Source: Antedon bifida (Eukaryota > Echinodermata > Crinoidea > Comatulida > Antedonidae). Taken from it: 64,000 nucleotides of DNA. Where the stretch lies: assembly GCA_963402885.1 (NCBI GenBank), contig OY727101.1:20250417-20314416 (forward strand), written 5' to 3'. Under the pieces are notes generated by a model. It made no database searches and had not been told where the DNA came from. It worked only from the letters and a program-made list of their open reading frames with translations. Positions 56,701-61,615 of this stretch are shown piece after piece. Made by a program: the position numbers and the translations under genes. Every line of letters begins with the position of its first letter. Within the stretch, counting starts at the first letter, position 1.

Positions 56701-59663
56701 CAATGAATATATGTACATAATAATGTTACTCAACTGTACAACAGAACTGTTGTGTGTGAGAAATGATGGAAGATTAGCAGCACTGCTAGGCCGGGACTTT
56801 GTAGGCCTAACTCGATAGAAAATACCCAGTATGGTGTTTCCTGCCTCACTCTGGTCATCTTCATCATTCTGAAAGGTGTCGTCTGCAGTGGGCTGTTGTG
56901 TTTTCCAAGATGGCTTACTGGATATTGTTGATGCTTCTCCTGAAAAGTAAACAAAAGTTACATTGTGTTACTGTAGGTTAGTATTTCTTATACAAGCAAT
57001 AACCAACATTATTTCACACCTGAGTAGATTCTGGTCATTTGATTGGAGGATTGTGGGTCACATGATATTCGATAAACTACTCCAATTTTGTCATATACGA
57101 GTGCACTTTGTTATTGCATTGCAAGTTGAATTTTGCTATATGCTTGCTTATATGCACTATATAAGAATGAAATATTATTATTATTTACCAAGTTCTTGGT
57201 CAGTATGAAGCCTTGACATTTGTACCTTCTGTAAGTGTTTAGCTACATCTATCTGATGTAACAAACGAAACCCACTTGAATCACTCATGTCATATATACG
57301 CACCTAATAAAAAACAAAAACATACCAATGGAATAGTAGAAAGAAAATATAAGATAATTTTAACTGTCAAATGCAAGAGCATGTGACTCAAGCGCTACCC
57401 TCATGGATCCATACCTGCGCAATGAGTGTGTGGAGGGGTAGCATATTAAAGCAAGCCTAACATTTTTTTTTTGTGAGGAAAGTTGAATTCTGAAACAAAA
57501 TAGATAATGTGTGTGTAGCTTTCATCATTGTTTTGAACATTCTCTAATGTGAAACAAATTACTTTATAAAAGAAGTACCTGGCCATCAGTTGAGCCTATT
57601 GCTACTTGTTCATTTTCATAATTCCAAGCTAGACACAGAAATGGAGAACCTAAAAACAAAAAGAAGTGTAGTGTTGTAGTAGTGGACTATCTATACAAAT
57701 AGCTTAAACATGCACCATTTGCACTGCACTTTGTATTTAAGCTCTGTTAGAACTGGGATTTTCAACAAAAGTTTTTTTACCCTTTTTTTCATAAATGGCC
57801 AATCAAGCATCTTTAAATACATTGAGGTTGAAGAGTGGTCAGTTGGTAACAGTAATTCAAAATAAATTGAACGTCACAAACATAACCTAAAGAGAAAAAG
57901 GAATGAGAGAGGAATATTTTTACCTGATATTATTGTTGACTGGTATATAAGTACACTATTATTGATATCCCAAACCTGAAAAATATATAATATTTCAACT
58001 GGTTAATTTATATTAAATCAGAAATTTGACCTACAAAATTATTAAACATTCTCCTATTATTCTCTTAAGCTCTGTCTACACTATCAAACTTTATGCGACA
58101 AATAATGTGAAATTCCCATATATGTACATGATGTCATATCACTACCATATTTGGGTACATAACACTTTTCTAATCTAGTTTGATAGAGCCTACCATATTT
58201 GAATATATACCATACCAATGATAATCATTACCTTAAATGTCCTGTCCTCCGATACAGACACTACCATCGCCCCATGATGTGGTGAAAACTCTGCACTGGT
58301 CACTCTAGCAGTGTGCCCTTCCAATGTTGTGTGCAGGTGCTCAGACTGTGTATAAATTATTATACATATAATGCAAATTTACAGATACAGCATGAGTGTG
58401 AATTCATATCGTGTAGGGATTTGTAAGTAATACACCAAAGATGAAGTTACCATCAAAATGGAACCCAACTTAACTGGTTGATATGAAACTGATTGCGCCG
58501 AGCGCAGATAAATGCAACACAATGATGTAGGGGAAGCACAAATGAGTTGACCAATCACAGCGACAGTATAGTTAATCCATCGTGCCGTGATTGGTCATTT
58601 ACGTCCCGTGTTGCGATCAAGTGGGAACCAAGCTTTAAGACTACAATCAATTTATTATTGCAAAGATTTCAACAAACCTGCGATGACAAAATGAGAACCT
58701 CTTTATCAATGCAGACTGCCACCAATGAATCATCTGGACTGAAATTAAGATGTTCAACACAGCCTGGTGTAGAAAAGATCACAACACCTCGAATTTGACT
58801 ACCTGAAAAAAAATCACAACAAATAAACACACCACTACTATGGCTACTATACTTTTCAAAAAGAAGCCCATCTCGAAAAATATGTGAACTTGGGAGGTAA
58901 TGTCTAAAAAATCCTATTATTGTATAGCAATTACATTTACAGCATTCAATTCAAAAAGAAGCTCCCCTCTTTAGTTTGCAAAAGTATCTTGAAAAGAAGC
59001 CAACCCAAGAGTACTAAATAAGAAGCCCATGGGCTTCCTTTCGAGGTTTTACGGTATACCTTGTTCATATGAAGCTCTGGCTTTCTGGACGTTCCACACT
59101 ATGATGTAATCTGGTGCGGCAGTACATAGTAGAGGAGGTTGAGGCTGTGAGCCAAAGCAAACACAGCTGATTGGCTTGCTGTGCCCAACTAACTCCAAAG
59201 GCTAGTAGAAGAAATATAAAATGTAAGCACAATATTTTTCCATTGAAAATGCTCCTTAATTTAAGAGTTATGTTCTGGAAAAGAAAGATTTAATAAAAAG
59301 TAAACTTTGTAGGCTTATGTGAATTTCCAAGGAAAACTCAGCTAGAGTTTGCAACATAGTTGTGATCGCATCTCTATCAGAGCAATTCCTTTCCTATGAC
59401 CGTTACAGACCATACCACAATCGTACTGGGTTTAAAGTGCGAAAATTCCATTTTAGGATTACAAAATGCAAATTACTTTCATCCAGCATTTCCCGTTTTG
59501 ATGTTTAACAATAATTACCTTTGAAGAAATGCTCTGCAGACTCCATACTGCCACCGATGTCCTGCCCATTGGCAGGGCCACATATGTTCCATTGCATCCC
59601 AACTGTACAGCATCACTTGATGTATTCATACTCCATTTGTGAACAGCCATGTTTAGTTTATAT
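20663..59663 (-). CDS. WDR27: WDR27 (WD repeat-containing protein 27), 21 coding exons, 3' end missing
   Basis: WDR27 is a WD40 beta-propeller scaffold protein of poorly defined function. I assembled 21 exons on the minus strand, each with AG/GT borders and compatible phase: 59663-59519, 59201-59060, 58802-58678, 58345-58232, 57975-57924, 57649-57579, 57303-57189, 56939-56826, 56178-56077, 55946-55852, 55711-55527, 55188-55021, 54662-54591, 54324-54218, 53812-53723, 53616-53462, 53019-52886, 39010-38913, 28312-28191, 26635-26538, 20765-20663. The joined frame has 798 codons without a stop. Motifs agree in order with vertebrate WDR27 as I remember it: an N-terminal propeller (GHSKPISCVCFG, GHTARVTSAEFSP, VSEDRTFK), a low-complexity linker (FHSKIKSSGYSQ, MFSPKT), then a second propeller (GHDSSVNCVSWS, HSQFYYMDKFI, IKIWDLRT, FSPCGKYIATGSED). 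Vertebrate WDR27 is roughly 830-860 residues, so about 50 residues with the final WD repeat are missing. The intron after exon 17 holds an antisense TRIM-NHL gene. Confidence 0.92.
22828..22925. mobile_element. MITE family A, left half
   Basis: CTAAAGCTCTGTCTACACTA through GTGATGTGCCCAAATATGG, then truncated near TGACATCATCG. In WDR27 intron 20. Confidence 0.65.
26538..26635 (-). CDS. WDR27: WDR27 coding exon 20
   Basis: Residues 732-764: SAYDLFATSAITDAIKIWDL then RTNR, a blade ending in the classic WDLR. The acceptor is TTCTTTTTTCAG and the donor ACAG/GTACTT. Phase 0 in, phase 2 out. Confidence 0.92.
26800..26995 (-). mobile_element. Retroposon copy with (ATT)n tail
   Basis: On the minus strand it ends in GGGGCTATACAAAAGACAAT followed by an (ATT)n-like tail, the typical end of LINE-mobilised repeats. 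The body includes a block complementary to GAGATGGGTTATCAGCAACTG, of a kind common in marine invertebrate repeats. It lies in the WDR27 intron before exon 20. Confidence 0.45.
27009..27028. mobile_element. MITE family A, right-end fragment
   Basis: GGTGTAGACAGAGCTTTAG directly beside the retroposon at 26.8-27.0 kb. Confidence 0.4.
27545..27658. mobile_element. Composite SINE-like repeat with tRNA-like boxes on both strands
   Basis: Plus strand: TGGTGCAATGGTTAGAGC then GTGGGTTTAAGCTC (A- and B-box-like). Minus strand from the other end: GAGTGGCCGAGCGGTTAAGG, a good tRNA-Leu/Ser A box. A related copy lies at 30,810-30,900. Confidence 0.5.
28191..28312 (-). CDS. WDR27: WDR27 coding exon 19
   Basis: Residues 691-731: IVLCAGSDKSLEVFDMNVGK then VHERTIHVIKQNQ. 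The acceptor ATGGTAAAG lacks a strong pyrimidine tract, but the phase and the conserved IVLCAG favour it over a second AG inside GTGCAG/GT. The donor is CAA/GTAAAG. Confidence 0.85.
28440..28715 (+). repeat. 55-bp minisatellite with palindromic core
   Basis: Five to six diverged units built on AGTTGATCATGATCAACACT, then CACAGGTTCACATA. In the WDR27 intron, 130 bp before the exon 19 acceptor. Confidence 0.85.
30100..30320 (+). repeat. 42-bp minisatellite
   Basis: Units of CCCACTGAAATCTACAATCA plus ATCTCAGAGATCTGAAATCA. Because 42 is a multiple of three, one frame stays open as a repeated NPTEIYNQSQ peptide. No start or splice context supports a gene. Confidence 0.85.
30810..30900. mobile_element. 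Second copy of the composite SINE-like repeat
   Basis: Carries GCATAGTGGTTAGAGCATTG on the plus strand and the shared GCAGCGCCCTGCCCTAA block at the other end. Preceded by an (ATTG)n microsatellite at about 30,757-30,781. Confidence 0.45.
32352..32497. mobile_element. Short TIR element (MITE) inside the SINE
   Basis: Left end CCAGTGGAGTAACATAGG, right end complementary to CCCAGTGGCGCAACGGCTA. G/C-rich body with GGGGCCC motifs, about 145 bp, no ORF. It appears nested in the SINE body. Confidence 0.5.
32498..32700 (-). mobile_element. tRNA-derived SINE, same family as at 9.2 kb
   Basis: Minus-strand head GAGTGGGCGAGGAGTTAAGG, a B-box-like GAGGTTGAAGTCTC, then the body blocks CAGATAAGGATCC and AAAGAACTCAGTACATC. 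The body is interrupted at 32,497 by a short TIR element. Confidence 0.6.
38697..38829. mobile_element. MITE family A, full copy beside WDR27 exon 18
   Basis: TTAAGCTCTGTGTGCACT at the left, AGTTTGATAGTGTTGACAGA at the right. It lies 84 bp beyond the donor of WDR27 exon 18. Confidence 0.65.
38913..39010 (-). CDS. WDR27: WDR27 coding exon 18
   Basis: Residues 658-691: NSYNLTQGKQITALSAINSF then YS. The acceptor is a T-rich tract ending TTTTTTTTAG and the donor is TCCT/GTATCC. Joining to the next exon restores SFYS-Y-IVLCAG, as in vertebrates. MITE sequence lies within about 100 bp on both sides. Confidence 0.88.
39060..39087. mobile_element. MITE family A, left-end fragment
   Basis: AAAGCTTTGTCTACACCATC, 50 bp upstream of WDR27 exon 18 in gene orientation. 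With the copy at 38.7 kb it brackets the exon. Confidence 0.5.
40148..40297 (+). promoter_or_regulatory. Candidate TATA box and untranslated first exon of the TRIM-NHL gene
   Basis: TATATAT at 40148-40154 is followed 143 bases later by a donor (CTAAAA/GTAAGT, GT at 40298). Together with the acceptor that ends at 40659 this would give a 5' UTR exon starting near 40180 and an intron of about 360 bp. Inferred from signals only. Confidence 0.35.
40671..42836 (+). CDS. TRIM-NHL family E3 ubiquitin ligase, intronless CDS (TRIM2/TRIM3/TRIM71-like)
   Basis: 721 residues, complete. RING finger of C3HC4 type at residues 20-60 (C20, C23, C35, H37, C40, C43, C57, C60). B-box 1 at about 98-134. B-box 2 at about 158-194 (C158, H161, C169, C172, C180, H185, H194). 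Coiled coil at about 200-340, rich in K/E/D. Filamin-type Ig domain at about 370-465 (SPMSIKVE end). A C-terminal beta-propeller of NHL-like repeats at about 475-721, ending in the strand KTVKIFNY. The architecture and length match TRIM2/3/71 relatives, which ubiquitinate targets through the RING and bind protein or RNA through the propeller. The target cannot be read from sequence. Large lineage-specific sets of such single-exon genes are known in marine invertebrates. A splice acceptor (GTAATTTTACAG) ends 11 bases before the ATG. It lies antisense inside a WDR27 intron. Confidence 0.95.
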   Translation: MASSRLTTFLEDIDEKVLECQICFNRLNEPRTLTCLHSFCLSCLDNWLKKTNNKLTCPTCSQCYQIPEGGLKKLPPNTFLNNLLETIGQMTTTDKTKCICGKKGQSKTYCQDCREYLCHSCSDPHKNIPSCKNHKLHSVEDIQSMSVSEINDMHPPQCSVHNEPLTVYCTICNVAICIHCSIMDHKEWKGKEKHVTISITDAFKTFKQTSAELEKVANQCTDKLNDDLEVMNDHVKTLGEKREKSLRGIENYVDELVTRVKDSGEKLKREAEAMYKIKRKLTDADIEDVTTTVSHINTNIKLLQHLRKGNEATAMLSGNDVIKALDDRIKAVPKKQSDGNAEIHFVKQQNASLDKDIGKVTEIRPAADYLELIEVESITTAQTIDVKIIKTDKCKIKASNIKATLTQPTGETIIAQVKDGNGEYTVKGLCSAIEGICKVDIRVDGEHINKSPMSIKVEKEGLLKTINIDNVTEVHGVVKYDDDCLLVSCLDNVIRKYKQSGENIGEITLSEGVQVNRMYTMNNGNIAFSDWGNKCITLCSMSGEVVKSFGMGVLRPPWGIHVDEASRVMYVANDDNVAMLNIESGDLIKKIAQWNCTGLKHTNIMDVTLTRQGQILVLHSTKSCLKLFDTKGKYIKDLVNEGDVDGKVTHPIGVVVDDDDNIIISSYHKLQLFSNSGKFIKRIDKEEDGINHPQVLSILSHHPRRLAVANNGDKTVKIFNY
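42933..42985 (+). repeat. Dispersed repeat family D, fragment in the TRIM-NHL 3' UTR
   Basis: GTTAAAGATGTATTGTCCAC, the end block of family D, 97 bp after the TRIM-NHL stop codon. Confidence 0.45.
43294..43299 (+). terminator. Candidate polyadenylation signal of the TRIM-NHL gene
   Basis: First clear AATAAA after the stop codon, about 460 bp downstream, followed by a T-rich stretch. The implied 3' UTR includes a fragment of a dispersed repeat at about 42,933. Confidence 0.35.
44098..44715 (+). repeat. Imperfect tandem duplication, unit about 320-360 bp
   Basis: CTAATGTTATCAATA, AGTGCCAA(A/G)AAAGCAGGTG and CAACATGGAAAGTTT occur in the same order at about 44,210-44,355 and 44,567-44,708. Confidence 0.75.
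45828..45995 (+). repeat. 82-bp tandem duplication
   Basis: Two units with TGGGAAGGTTACGGTA, AACTGCCCAC and AATTATTGGGTAT. Lies just left of TIR element B. Confidence 0.8.
46017..47103. mobile_element. TIR element B, 1.1 kb, non-autonomous
   Basis: Left end from about 46021, GGCTATGTTCAGACCCATGG, continuing about 40 bp with GTTAGACCGTTTTAGCGTAC. The right end (to 47094) is its reverse complement, near perfect over 40 bp. Both sides carry TTAAA, a possible 5-bp target duplication. The interior has further CGTACGACGCTA-type inverted motifs and no transposase-like ORF. Confidence 0.65.
47640..48050 (+). repeat. Tandem triplication, unit about 100 bp
   Basis: CACTTTGCAAACTTGATCCA, then CAATTTGTTACTAAAGATCC and AATACCTGATA, in three copies. 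Copies 2 and 3 (47,818-48,008) are almost identical. Confidence 0.85.
48575..48727 (+). mobile_element. LINE 3' tail fragment
   Basis: T-rich 3' UTR-like stretch that ends in AATAAAACTGAACTGAACTG, a short tandem tail. Flanked by C-runs (AGCCCCCC on both sides) that may be the interrupted target or host repeat. Confidence 0.35.
48730..50090. other. WDR27 intron 17, no gene seen
   Basis: AT-rich intron sequence. Nothing recognised. Confidence 0.4.
50095..50700 (+). repeat. Diverged tandem repeat, unit about 150 bp
   Basis: Four weak copies of CTACTTTAGGGACTA, TTTTCTTACAC and, less regularly, CACCTTGGGA. In the long WDR27 intron. Confidence 0.65.
50701..52885. other. WDR27 intron 17, no gene seen
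   Basis: AT-rich, including an AATTACAATAAATAATAATT inverted repeat near 51,400-51,490. No coding signal. Confidence 0.4.
52886..53019 (-). CDS. WDR27: WDR27 coding exon 17
   Basis: Residues 614-658: IKHSQFYYMDKFIIISCDKA then YLYKYLIDTSVDDIKR. The HSQFYYMDKF block is a signature of WDR27. The acceptor is AATTCTTAG and the donor AAAAG/GTAAAT. It is followed by the 13.9-kb intron that contains the TRIM gene. Confidence 0.92.
53462..53616 (-). CDS. WDR27: WDR27 coding exon 16
   Basis: Residues 562-613. A full WD blade: GHDSSVNCVSWSHGNQYLLT, then GSNDKTVKLWKKSS. The acceptor is GATTTGTAG. The donor AAG/GTTGGT is weak, but it is the only phase-0 GT site before the frame stops. If unspliced, the frame runs another 19 codons to a TAA ending at 53402, so an alternative end is possible. 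Confidence 0.8.
53723..53812 (-). CDS. WDR27: WDR27 coding exon 15
   Basis: Residues 532-562: DGQNLACALANKSSMAFK then SSKCISFTG, leading into a GHD motif in the next exon. Very similar to the vertebrate DGQWLACGLAN block. The acceptor is TATTTTTAG and the donor ACAG/GTAAAT. Confidence 0.9.
53930..54170 (+). repeat. Diverged CTG-type array in WDR27 intron 14
   Basis: Dense TGCTGC, GCTGCTA and GTAGCTGCTG motifs over about 240 bp, between exons 14 and 15. It is interrupted, so not a pure expandable tract. Confidence 0.8.
54218..54324 (-). CDS. WDR27: WDR27 coding exon 14
   Basis: Residues 496-532. It includes KAYPVDASPPTKLKVKQSVA and the start of the second propeller (TPIHQIAFS). The acceptor is TTCTAACTTAAG and the donor TCAG/GTGAGA. 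A CTG-type trinucleotide array lies just downstream in the intron. Confidence 0.85.
54591..54662 (-). CDS. WDR27: WDR27 coding exon 13 (72 bp)
   Basis: Residues 472-496. The conserved MFSPKTNKLKGKSTPK motif of the inter-propeller linker. The acceptor is ATTTTTTAG (ending at 54663) and the donor GCAAA/GTAAGC. Phase 2 in and out. Confidence 0.85.
55021..55188 (-). CDS. WDR27: WDR27 coding exon 12 (basic linker)
   Basis: Residues 416-472. A Lys-rich linker (KSKAETKPKKNSAQKK) followed by the conserved block LTFHSKIKSSGYSQ, which recurs in vertebrate WDR27. The acceptor is TTTTTTAAAG and the donor CCCAG/GTACGA. A nuclear-localisation role for the Lys run is possible but unproven. Confidence 0.86.
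55237..55345 (+). mobile_element. tRNA-like SINE head in WDR27 intron 11
   Basis: B box GGTTCAAATCC at 55290-55300 with a degenerate A-box region GTTGTACCGTTATGGTCC 50 bp before it. Followed by a tail with a T8 run. No cloverleaf forms cleanly. Confidence 0.45.
55527..55711 (-). CDS. WDR27: WDR27 coding exon 11
   Basis: Residues 355-416. It starts IWCLVGSIFQSEAHVLSVDT, the end of the first propeller, then becomes a Ser/Thr-rich linker. The acceptor is TTTTCTCCAG and the donor TCAAG/GTAGTA. Phase 0 in, phase 2 out. Confidence 0.86.
55852..55946 (-). CDS. WDR27: WDR27 coding exon 10
   Basis: Residues 323-354: DSLPSEQSLDTPMKSISLVG then TYSFSGSHDQEK. The acceptor is CATCATAG and the donor AAAAG/GTTTGT. 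Phase 1 in, phase 0 out. Confidence 0.86.
56077..56178 (-). CDS. WDR27: WDR27 coding exon 9
   Basis: Residues 289-323: LLEVPPVLIVGTTASILIIN then a short strand ending in RVIDLQ. Of two tandem acceptors (CATAG and CATAGAG), only the second keeps the frame open. The donor is CAAG/GTATTT. Phase 1 in and out. Confidence 0.85.
56400..56672 (-). mobile_element. SINE body in WDR27 intron 8
   Basis: Shares GAGTCGAGTG, CAGATAAG, GGAGGTCCAG and AAAGAACCCAGTGCATCTTT with the copy at 32.5 kb (minus strand), and extends further 3'. It sits 150 bp downstream of exon 8, which makes that exon's donor look weak by context. Confidence 0.5.
56826..56939 (-). CDS. WDR27: WDR27 coding exon 8 (linker)
   Basis: Residues 251-289. 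A Ser/Thr/Asp/Glu-rich linker (DDTFQNDEDDQSEA) that matches a poorly conserved stretch of vertebrate WDR27. The acceptor is CTTTTCAG. The donor CTGG/GTATTT is not strong, but it is the one that keeps phase with the next exon. A SINE lies shortly downstream in the intron. Confidence 0.75.
57189..57303 (-). CDS. WDR27: WDR27 coding exon 7
   Basis: Residues 213-251. It starts VRIYDMSDSSGFRLLHQIDV and continues with a charged linker (KHLQKVQMSRLHTDQEL). The acceptor is TTTTTTATTAG and the donor CTTG/GTAAAT. Phase 0 in, phase 1 out. Confidence 0.88.
57579..57649 (-). CDS. WDR27: WDR27 coding exon 6 (71 bp)
   Basis: Residues 189-212: SPFLCLAWNYENEQVAIGST then DGQ, a blade with the GS(T/A)DGQ turn. 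The acceptor is GTTTTTAG and the donor CCAG/GTACTT. Phase 1 in, phase 0 out. Confidence 0.88.
57924..57975 (-). CDS. WDR27: WDR27 coding exon 5 (52 bp)
   Basis: Residues 172-189, VWDINNSVLIYQSTIIS: the W-D end of the blade begun in the preceding exon. The acceptor is ATTTTTCAG and the donor CAG/GTAAAA. Too short to see without homology, but phase and flanking exons fit. Confidence 0.88.
58064..58192. mobile_element. MITE family A copy in WDR27 intron 4
   Basis: Begins CTTAAGCTCTGTCTACACTA; the centre has ATATGTACATGATGTCATAT; the right end AGTTTGATAGAGCC is partly deleted. 40 bp beyond the exon 4 donor. Confidence 0.65.
58232..58345 (-). CDS. WDR27: WDR27 coding exon 4
   Basis: Residues 134-171. 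It encodes LEGHTARVTSAEFSPH and VSVSEDRTFK, a canonical WD40 blade and one of the best matches to vertebrate WDR27. The acceptor is ATACACAG and the donor AAG/GTAATG. Phase 0 at both ends. Confidence 0.92.
58678..58802 (-). CDS. WDR27: WDR27 coding exon 3
   Basis: Residues 92-133. It contains CVEHLNFSPDDSLVAVC followed by a beta-strand run (KEVLILSS), one blade of the first propeller. The acceptor is TTTTTTTTCAG and the donor GCAG/GTTTGT. Phase 1 in, phase 0 out. Confidence 0.9.
58860..59055 (-). repeat. Palindromic repeat family E in WDR27 intron 2
   Basis: On the minus strand: AAAACCTCGAAAGGAAGCCC, then TTAGTACTCTTGGGTTGGCT and TTTTGCAAACTAAAGAG. A second copy lies at 63.4 kb in the opposite orientation. 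Confidence 0.6.
59060..59201 (-). CDS. WDR27: WDR27 coding exon 2
   Basis: Residues 45-92. It encodes a WD repeat with GHSKPISCVCFG and APDYIIVWNVQKA, typical GH and W-N/D ends. The acceptor is TTCTACTAG and the donor ACAAG/GTATAC. It enters in phase 0 and leaves in phase 1. Confidence 0.9.
59519..59663 (-). CDS. WDR27: WDR27 exon with start codon
   Basis: Residues 1-44. The ATG is at 59650-59648 in a good context (AAACATGG) and is the first ATG after a clear acceptor (TTTTCTTTTAG) that ends at 59664. The 13 bases before the ATG are 5' UTR, so at least one untranslated exon lies further upstream. The peptide begins MAVHKWSMNTSS and ends in SLQSISSK, followed by the donor GTAATT. It ends in phase 0. 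Confidence 0.85.
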
Positions 59664-60850
59664 CTAAAAGAAAATAAATATTATAGCTATTGTAATAACA
59701 TGTCACATGAAGTTGAGTTAAATGTGTTCTGTGTAAATACTTATTTGGAACTTTCAATCACATTGAATGTATGGTATGGGTAACCACAACTAGTTACAAT
59801 CGGTTCCACGTTGTCGACATAAGCCGCACTCTGTTAGTGTTAGTTATGTTTTATTTTGGTCGAGATAAAATTAACTTTTGGCATAAAAAAACATGTACTC
59901 AATAAAAAAGATGAGTAAAAATAATAGTATTTAATGCATTATCACAAAAGTATCATATCAGGTCATTATTAATTAGTCAGTATCACCTTTTTAAATTTAT
60001 TAGGCCTACTAAAAATCCTTACATCAAATACCTTTCATAACTCTACCATATGGCCTAGTACTATTACTAGGAGGTAAGGGATACGGTCTCTCTGTTATAC
60101 GGTAGGCTACTAACTAGGCCTACTATTACTAGCCTAGTAGCCGAGAGGGCCGCCGAGTGAGTGCCGCCGGTGTGTGAATGGGCAGCCTAAAAATAAATAG
60201 CCAGCAGGCCTAGCCTACTACTACTACTACTAGCAGTTATACGTTAGGTAGGCCTAGGCTTTTTGCTAAATAAAATTCTTAAACTGCACAGATAATGCTA
60301 GGCCTAGAATATATACAAACGTTTTCCTGATAATACAGTAAAACAACCCTTGTTTAAGCCATAACAACACACAACAAACCACCTGTTTTCAATTTTGTGT
60401 TTTAAAAGAAAACGCCCTCACACAAAACTAATTAGAAAAACTTAGTAACCAATCAAATTGTCGTATTTATTATTGTATAGCAAACACAGTGACTCCAGTT
60501 TAATTCATTTTAAAAAACATATCGAAACGTTGATGTTGCGCAAAATTCTTATAATAATAATTCATTACACTTTGTAAAATTATTTTGTTTACTCACAGAA
60601 ATATATTTAATTCTTCTCTCGTTATTCTTGATTTTGTTCGATTTCTTTTCTATATTGTTTAATGAAAAAATGTAATTGCTATGTACTTTGTTGTTTCCAA
60701 ACTAACTCTTATGGAATAACGTTCACTTCGATTTTCTGACTAATCCCACCCTCAACAAATTCTAATCAATGTTTAGAAGTAACTTACCTACCTATCGTCA
60801 TTGTGAGGTATTCTACTCACCTCCCTCATCGGAGTCAATTTTCTTTTGTA
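59664..60850 (-). promoter_or_regulatory. WDR27 5' region with candidate untranslated exon
   Basis: The acceptor at 59664 requires an upstream exon. The best donor candidates on the minus strand are TTTCT/GTGAGT (exon ending at 60597) and GGTAG/GTAAGT near 60788. Neither can be confirmed from sequence alone. A locally CpG-richer patch lies at about 60,120-60,200. Five TAGGCCTA-type motifs occur between 60,000 and 60,310. Confidence 0.35.
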
Positions 60851-60854
60851 AATG

Positions 60855-60953
60855 TATTCTATTCTTGAGTTAAAACTCAATAGTTGTTCCTCTACACGAA
60901 AATCTTTAGTAAAAGGCGAAAGATTTATGCGTGGTGCAGAGAAACCACAGTAA
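60855..60953 (-). ncRNA. U5 spliceosomal snRNA-like gene or pseudogene, copy A
   Basis: U5 snRNA is the U5 snRNP core RNA; its loop I contacts both exons during splicing. Read on the minus strand from about 60953, the sequence follows U5: TGGTTTCTCT (5' side of stem I), then the invariant loop I block CGCCTTTTACTAAAGA (60918-60903), then AGAGGAACAAC (3' side of stem I). The match to metazoan U5 is close to identical over about 45 nt around loop I. After GAGTTTTAACTC, no Sm site of the form AAUUUUUG is visible and the 3' hairpin is weak, so this may be a pseudogene with a decayed 3' end. The ORF that overlaps it on the same strand is spurious. Confidence 0.8.
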
Positions 60954-60974
60954 AGAGAAACATCTGACAATGGT

Positions 60975-61010
60975 AATATGTATAAAAGTACCTATCGAAA
61001 TAAATAGGTT
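60975..61010 (-). promoter_or_regulatory. PSE-like block upstream of U5 copy A
   Basis: The minus-strand block AAACCTATTTATTTCGATAG lies about 40-60 nt before the inferred 5' end. A related block, AAACCCATATATTGCGATG, sits at about the same distance before copy B (around 61,650-61,670). Metazoan snRNA genes carry a proximal sequence element near -55, so position and conservation fit, but the element is species-specific and I cannot confirm it. Confidence 0.4.
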
Positions 61011-61526
61011 TGGAATAGTGTCTGTTATTAACAAAGTTAGTAACATTTTTGAATCTGTACTGGAGTTTTTAACACTACAAGCCTAAAGTATCTTAATATA
61101 GGTTAAAGAAATTATTATAAAATAGTAACATAAATATTAACAAAACGTGGAAAAAGTACAAAACCCATGCCTTCATTTGCATATTTAAAATAGTTATTGA
61201 AGTTAATAATCGAGTTCGTTGTTACGTAACAAGGCGTTCAATTGAATACCGTACAATATTGTGTTGAAAACAATTTTGTAATTAAAAAATGTAACACTTA
61301 CAAATAAATAAAGTAATTTGTTAGGCCTATGATTTCAATTAATTAAAAATACATCATAATGGGTATTGTGTAGCTTCGTAATCACCAAATAAAGTCTATT
61401 CTACAAATCACCATTGAGAATATAAATGTATATCTCGTAGGTTGTCTTGACAATAATAAAATAGTAACAGTTTCACTTTCACTAACACTTTAATAATTAC
61501 CCTCGTTAATAAAATAATAAAAAAGG

Positions 61527-61615
61527 GATGAGAAAAATTGACTTAAAACTCAATAGTTGTTCCTCTAGACGGAAATGGCGAAATATTTATGCGTGATGCA
61601 GAGAAACCAGAGTAA
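61527..61615 (-). ncRNA. U5 snRNA-like pseudogene, copy B (loop I deleted)
   Basis: A second U5-like copy about 660 bp upstream of copy A in the same orientation. It keeps ACTCTGGTTTCTCTGCA, ATTTCGCC, TAGAGGAACAACT and TTGAGT, so stem I can still pair (ACUC with GAGU). About 10-11 nt of the loop I core are missing. Downstream it has CAATTTTTCT (61540-61531), which resembles an Sm site better than anything in copy A. Without loop I it cannot work as a normal U5, so it is probably a pseudogene. Confidence 0.72.

Noticed and set aside
56530-56954. WDR27 exon 8 extended through the intronic ORF
   Set aside because: The extension reads into a SINE and breaks the phase with exon 9; the donor at 56,825 restores it.
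60788-60970. 60-codon minus-strand ORF
   Set aside because: It overlaps U5 copy A on the same strand; the conserved bases follow RNA structure, not codons.
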